A stretch of DNA of 64,000 nt from Salinarimonas soli (GTDB taxonomy: Bacteria; Pseudomonadota; Alphaproteobacteria; Rhizobiales; Beijerinckiaceae). The notes under the pieces are model-generated. The model was not told the origin of the DNA, did no database searches, and was given only the letters and a program-made list of their open reading frames with translations. This document shows, piece after piece, positions 60,303 to 64,000 of the stretch. The stretch's first letter is position 1. Every line of letters begins with the position of its first letter. The stretch covers positions 39,378 through 103,377 of the forward strand of contig NZ_VUOA01000025.1 in assembly GCF_008386575.1 (NCBI RefSeq). The letters are read 5' to 3'. A program made the position numbers and the translations under genes.

Positions 60303-63300
60303 ATGTATCCGCTGCCGAGGAACGAGGACGAGCGCCTCATGGCCCTGCGGGCCCTGCGCATCCTCGACACCCCGCCCGAGGAGCAGTTCGACGCGGTCTG
60401 CCGCACGGCCCGCCGCCTGTTCGATCTCCCCATCGCTCTCGTCTCGCTGGTCGACAAGGACCGGCAATGGTTCAAGGCCCGCTGCGGCCTCGACGTCGAC
60501 GGCACGCCCCGCGAGCTCGCCTTCTGCAACTACACGATCCTCGCCGACGACGTGTTCGTGGTGGAGGACGCCGCCCTCGACGAGCGCTTCCGGGCCAACG
60601 CCCTCGTCACGGGGCGCCCCCACATCCGCTTCTATGCCGGCGCGCCCCTCGTCATGGCGCCGGGCCTGCGGGCCGGCACGCTGTGCGTCATCGGCACCGA
60701 GCCCCGCGCCTTCACCGCCGCCGACCGCGAGGCGCTCACCGACCTCGCGCGGGTCGTCGTGGCGCATCTGCAGGTCCACCGCGCCCGGGTGGCGAGCGAC
60801 GACGAGACCGCCCGGCGGCGGGTCAACGAGGCCCTCATCGCGAGCCAGAAGGCGGAGCTGGAGCGCTGCGAGCGCGAGTTGCGCGAGCGCGGCTCGCTCC
60901 TCACCACCACCCTGGAGAACATGGACCAGGGCCTGATGATGGTGGATTCCGAGGGCGTGATCCAGGTCCACAACCGGCGCGCCTGCGAGCTCCTGGGCCT
61001 GCCCCCCGCCCTCCTGGAGGGCCGCCCCGCCTTCGAGACCGTCCACCGCCACCAGATCGCGTCGGACGAGTTCGCGCGCGCCGAGCCCTTCTTCAACCGC
61101 CCCACCGTGCGCCCCGAGGAGCTTCTCTGCGGCGGGCACTACGAGCGCGAGCGCCCCGACGGCACGAGGCTCGAGGTGCGCTCGGTGATGCTCGAGGGCG
61201 GCGGCGTGGTGCGCACCTATACCGACGTCACCGCGGCGCGGCGCAACGAGGCGGCGCTGCGCGAGAGCGAGCGGCGCTACCGCACCCTCGCGGCGGCGCT
61301 CCCTCACAAGATCTGGGTCACGGACCCGGACGGCAACGCCCTGTTCTACAACGAGCGCATGACGGCCTATCACGGGCCGCTGGGGACGGGAATCGCGGAG
61401 CGCGCGGCCCTCATCCACCCCGACGACGCCCGGCGGATCAAGGCCGTGAAGCGGCGCGCCTTCACCAAGGGCGTGCCCTTCGACGTGGAGGGCCGCCTGC
61501 GCCGGATCGACGGGGCGTGGCGCTGGCACAAGCTCGTCATGATTCCCATGCGCCGGGAGGGCTCGGATGAGATCGTCGAGTGGCTCGGCACGTCGCTCGA
61601 CATCGAGGAGATCTATTCCGACCGCCACCGCCTCCAGGAGACGAGCGATCTTCTGCTGCTGGCCCAGGAGGCCGCGGGCGCGGGGGTGTGGGATCTCGAC
61701 CTCAAGGCCGGGCTCGCGCGCCACTGCGCCAAGACCTGCCGCATGCACGGGATCGAGCCCCCCGAGGGCGGCTGGGCCGTGCTCGACCGCGATCAATGGG
61801 CGGCGCTCCTCCATCCCGACGACGTGCCGGCGGCCGTCGAGCAGCTGCGCCAGGCGGTGGCGGGCGGGGGCCTCTACAAGGCCGAGTTCCGGGTGCGCCG
61901 GCCCGACACCGAAGGCGGCGGCTGGCGCTGGATCGCGGGCTATGCCCGGGTGGTGTGCGACGAGGCGGGCGAGCCCGCGCGGCTGGTCGGCCTCAACTTC
62001 GACATCACCGAGCGCCGCCACGCCGAGGAGGCGCTGCGGGCGAGCGAGGCCCAGCTGCGGGCGAGCGAGGAGCGCCTCGCCATGGCGCTCGACGCCACCA
62101 ACGACGGCCTGTGGGACTGGAACGTGGTCACGGGCGACGTGTGGCTGAGCGAGCGCTGGTACGCGATGCTGGGCTACGATCCGGGCGAGATCCGCCCCCA
62201 TGTCGACGCCTGGTCGGCCCTCGTCCATCCCGACGACATCGACGCCGTGATGCGCCCGCTGACCGACCACCTCAAGGGGCTGACCCCGATCTATCAATGC
62301 GAGCACCGGGTGCGGCACCGGGACGGCTCCTGGCGCTGGATCCTCGACCGGGGCAAGGTCGTGGCCCGCGACGGGGCGGGCCGGGCGATCCGCGCGGTGG
62401 GCACCCACACCGACATCACCGACCGCAAGGAGGCGGAGCGGCGCGTCGAGCACGCGGCGAGCCACGACAGCCTCACCGACCTGCCCAACCGCGCCCTGTT
62501 CCGCCACCGCCTCAACCAGCAGCTCGCCGAGAGCCGGCGCACGGGCGCCTCCGTGGCGCTGCTCTATCTCGATCTCGACCGGTTCAAGACGGTCAACGAC
62601 ACCCTGGGCCATCTGGCGGGCGACGCGCTCCTGCGCGAGACCGCGCGGCGCATGGCGGGCGCCCTGCGCCTGGAGGACACGCTCGCGCGCCTCGGCGGCG
62701 ACGAGTTCGCCGTGCTCCAGGCGGGCGACGCGAGCCCCGCCAGGACGCGGGCCTTGGCCGAGCGCCTCGTGGAGGCGGTGAGCGAGCCCTTCGGGGTCGC
62801 CGGGCGCAGCGTCTCGGTGGGCCTGAGCGTCGGCATCGCGCTCAGCCCCGGCGACGGCACGGACGCGGACGAGCTGTTCAAGAACGCGGACCTCGCCCTC
62901 TACCGGGCCAAGATGGCGGGGCGCAACACCTACCGCTTCTACGAGCCCGCCATGGACGAGGCGCAGCAGGAGCGCCAGGCGCTGGAGCTCGACCTGCGCC
63001 AGGCGCTGGCCCGGGGCGAGTTCGCCCTGCACTACCAACCCCTCCTCGACCTCGCCTCGGGGCGGATCAGCGGCTGCGAGGCCCTGGTGCGCTGGCATCA
63101 CCGCACCCGCGGCATGATCCCGCCCGGCGCCTTCATCGCGCTCGCCGAGGAGACGCGGCTCATCGTGCCGCTCGGCGAATGGGTCCTGCGCGAGGCCTGC
63201 CGCGAGGCCGCGACCTGGTCCGAGCCCATGCGCATTTCCGTGAACGTCTCGGCGGTCCAGTTCCGCCAGCCGGGGCTCGTCCAGGGCGTGATGTCGGCGC

Positions 63301-63731
63301 TCGCGGCCTCAGGGCTTCCCCCTGAGCGCCTGGAGCTGGAGATCACCGAGACGGTGCTCATCCACGAGGGCGAGGCGCTGAAAACCCTGCACCAGCTGCG
63401 GGGCCTCGGGGTGCGCATCGCGCTCGACGATTTCGGCACGGGCTATTCCTCCTTGAGCTACCTGCGCCGCTTCCCCTTCGACAAGATCAAGATCGACCGC
63501 TCCTTCGTGAAGGAGATCGACAACCCCGACACGGCGGCCATCGTGCGCGCCATGGTGGGCCTGGGCTCCCGCCTCGGCATCGCCATCACGGCCGAGGGCG
63601 TCGAGACCCAGGCCCAGCTCGACCAGGTCCGCGCCGAGGGCTGCACCGAAGCCCAAGGCTACCTCATCAGCCGCCCCGGCCCCGCCCGCGAGGTGCTGGG
63701 CCCGCTGGAGCGGATGATGCGGGCGGGGTAG
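60303..63731 (+). CDS. GAF-PAS-GGDEF-EAL c-di-GMP signalling protein
   Basis: A 1142-residue cytoplasmic protein controlling cyclic di-GMP. Order: GAF (about residues 22-165), several PAS/PAC domains (about 200-310, 320-440, 445-570, 585-710), then GGDEF (about 720-880) and EAL (about 890-1135). The cyclase active motif GGDEF is intact (798-802), with the inhibitory I-site RLED at 789-792. The phosphodiesterase has EALVRW (926-931) and DDFGTGYSSL (about 1041-1050), so both activities are plausible. No membrane helix is present. The first GAF resembles phytochrome-like sensors but has no conserved chromophore Cys. Confidence 0.93.
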   Translation: MYPLPRNEDERLMALRALRILDTPPEEQFDAVCRTARRLFDLPIALVSLVDKDRQWFKARCGLDVDGTPRELAFCNYTILADDVFVVEDAALDERFRANALVTGRPHIRFYAGAPLVMAPGLRAGTLCVIGTEPRAFTAADREALTDLARVVVAHLQVHRARVASDDETARRRVNEALIASQKAELERCERELRERGSLLTTTLENMDQGLMMVDSEGVIQVHNRRACELLGLPPALLEGRPAFETVHRHQIASDEFARAEPFFNRPTVRPEELLCGGHYERERPDGTRLEVRSVMLEGGGVVRTYTDVTAARRNEAALRESERRYRTLAAALPHKIWVTDPDGNALFYNERMTAYHGPLGTGIAERAALIHPDDARRIKAVKRRAFTKGVPFDVEGRLRRIDGAWRWHKLVMIPMRREGSDEIVEWLGTSLDIEEIYSDRHRLQETSDLLLLAQEAAGAGVWDLDLKAGLARHCAKTCRMHGIEPPEGGWAVLDRDQWAALLHPDDVPAAVEQLRQAVAGGGLYKAEFRVRRPDTEGGGWRWIAGYARVVCDEAGEPARLVGLNFDITERRHAEEALRASEAQLRASEERLAMALDATNDGLWDWNVVTGDVWLSERWYAMLGYDPGEIRPHVDAWSALVHPDDIDAVMRPLTDHLKGLTPIYQCEHRVRHRDGSWRWILDRGKVVARDGAGRAIRAVGTHTDITDRKEAERRVEHAASHDSLTDLPNRALFRHRLNQQLAESRRTGASVALLYLDLDRFKTVNDTLGHLAGDALLRETARRMAGALRLEDTLARLGGDEFAVLQAGDASPARTRALAERLVEAVSEPFGVAGRSVSVGLSVGIALSPGDGTDADELFKNADLALYRAKMAGRNTYRFYEPAMDEAQQERQALELDLRQALARGEFALHYQPLLDLASGRISGCEALVRWHHRTRGMIPPGAFIALAEETRLIVPLGEWVLREACREAATWSEPMRISVNVSAVQFRQPGLVQGVMSALAASGLPPERLELEITETVLIHEGEALKTLHQLRGLGVRIALDDFGTGYSSLSYLRRFPFDKIKIDRSFVKEIDNPDTAAIVRAMVGLGSRLGIAITAEGVETQAQLDQVRAEGCTEAQGYLISRPGPAREVLGPLERMMRAG

Positions 63732-63740
63732 GGGGCAATC

Positions 63741-63984
63741 CCCCTCCCCCTTGCGGGGAGGGGTTAGGGGTGGGGGTCGGGACGCCAAGCGCCTACAGTC
63801 AAGGATAGGGCTGTACCAGCCTGCGTGCGCCCCCTCCCCCTTGTGGGGAGGGGTAGGGGTGGGGGTCGGGACGCGAGAGGTCCCGGTCAAGAACAAGCCT
63901 GTACGGGCGTGCGTGCGCCCCACCTCCCCGCCCGCTCCGACTGTCCGACCCCCACCCCCAACCCCTTCCCGCAAGGGAGAGGGA
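63741..63984. repeat. Three copies of a GC-rich intergenic repeat
   Basis: Two direct copies of a 44-45-bp unit starting CCCCTCCCCCTTG and ending GGTGGGGGTCGGGACGC (63741-63785 and 63831-63874) and one inverted copy (about 63942-63984). Each unit holds an inner inverted repeat (CCCCTCCCC / GGGGAGGGG). They lie after the GGDEF/EAL stop and fill the window end. Similar extragenic repeats are known in Methylobacterium genomes; function unknown. Confidence 0.75.
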
Positions 63985-64000
63985 CCGGGCCCGCCTTGAC

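Noticed and set aside
1-64000. CRISPR array, prophage, transposase or polyketide/NRPS cluster
   Set aside because: No repeat-spacer array, structural phage gene, transposase or megasynthase domain was recognised on either strand.

Overview
The window is very GC-rich, close-packed bacterial DNA. GTG starts are frequent, many genes overlap by 4 bp (ATGA/GTGA), and most start codons follow GGAGG-like ribosome sites. The gene content fits an alphaproteobacterium of the Hyphomicrobiales, most likely the Methylobacterium/Methylorubrum group: a periplasmic FDH3-like formate dehydrogenase with DUF3305/DUF3306 partners, an HWE-type histidine kinase, an EcfG-type promoter and a METTL20-like methyltransferase. 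This placement is inference from gene content; no marker gene such as 16S rRNA is present.

Layout. 1-6.5 kb: formate dehydrogenase operon (DUF302 gene, Tat small protein, molybdopterin subunit, Fe-S subunit, cytochrome b subunit, DUF3305, DUF3306). 6.7-13.5 kb: DUF305 and beta-propeller proteins, AhpD-like gene, DUF417 membrane protein, metallo-beta-lactamase-fold and alpha/beta hydrolases, PAS-HWE kinase and a cut-off cardiolipin synthase start. 13.5-15.9 kb: cyanide-insensitive bd oxidase (cioAB, minus strand). 16-20 kb: Dps, a DUF1275 protein and a Tat-exported bicupin oxalate decarboxylase. 20-27.4 kb: AraC regulator, catalase-like/cytochrome b561 operon, three dehydrogenase-fold proteins and an exported protein with three 38-residue repeats. 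27.6-34.5 kb: DegP-type protease, stress proteins, ECF sigma factor, a probable small RNA, a DMT transporter, Flp pilin, a LysR regulator and a YciE-type protein behind a perfect EcfG promoter match. 34.7-38.3 kb: two tandem dapD genes, then a glycosyltransferase overlapping a METTL20-like methyltransferase. 38.6-47.4 kb: B12-binding AerR-like protein, Crp/Fnr regulator, ArsR/SRPBCC pair with a perfect palindromic operator, a stand-alone clpP, a second catalase-like enzyme, SDR and small proteins. 47.4-52.3 kb: PPOX protein, two hydrolases and an orphan Bug-type binding protein, all on the minus strand. 52.4-55.4 kb: a dihaem peroxidase fused to a blue-copper domain with a periplasmic partner, divergent from piuC. 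55.6-64 kb: coiled-coil protein, NDUFA9-like SDR, tRNA-Leu(CAG) followed by a lower-GC HNH endonuclease gene, a large GAF/PAS/GGDEF/EAL protein and intergenic repeats.

Themes. The oxalate decarboxylase would make formate in the cell envelope, where the formate dehydrogenase could oxidise it and feed electrons to quinone; cioAB could then reoxidise the quinol. A second theme is oxidative and general stress: two catalase-like enzymes, Dps, YciE, AhpD-like, DegP, ECF sigma and Clp proteins. No complete prophage, transposon, CRISPR array or biosynthetic cluster was seen. The observations most worth following up are the small RNA at about 30.83-30.91 kb, the 38-residue repeat protein, the peroxidase-cupredoxin fusion, the tandem dapD pair, the ArsR palindrome and the tRNA-adjacent HNH gene.
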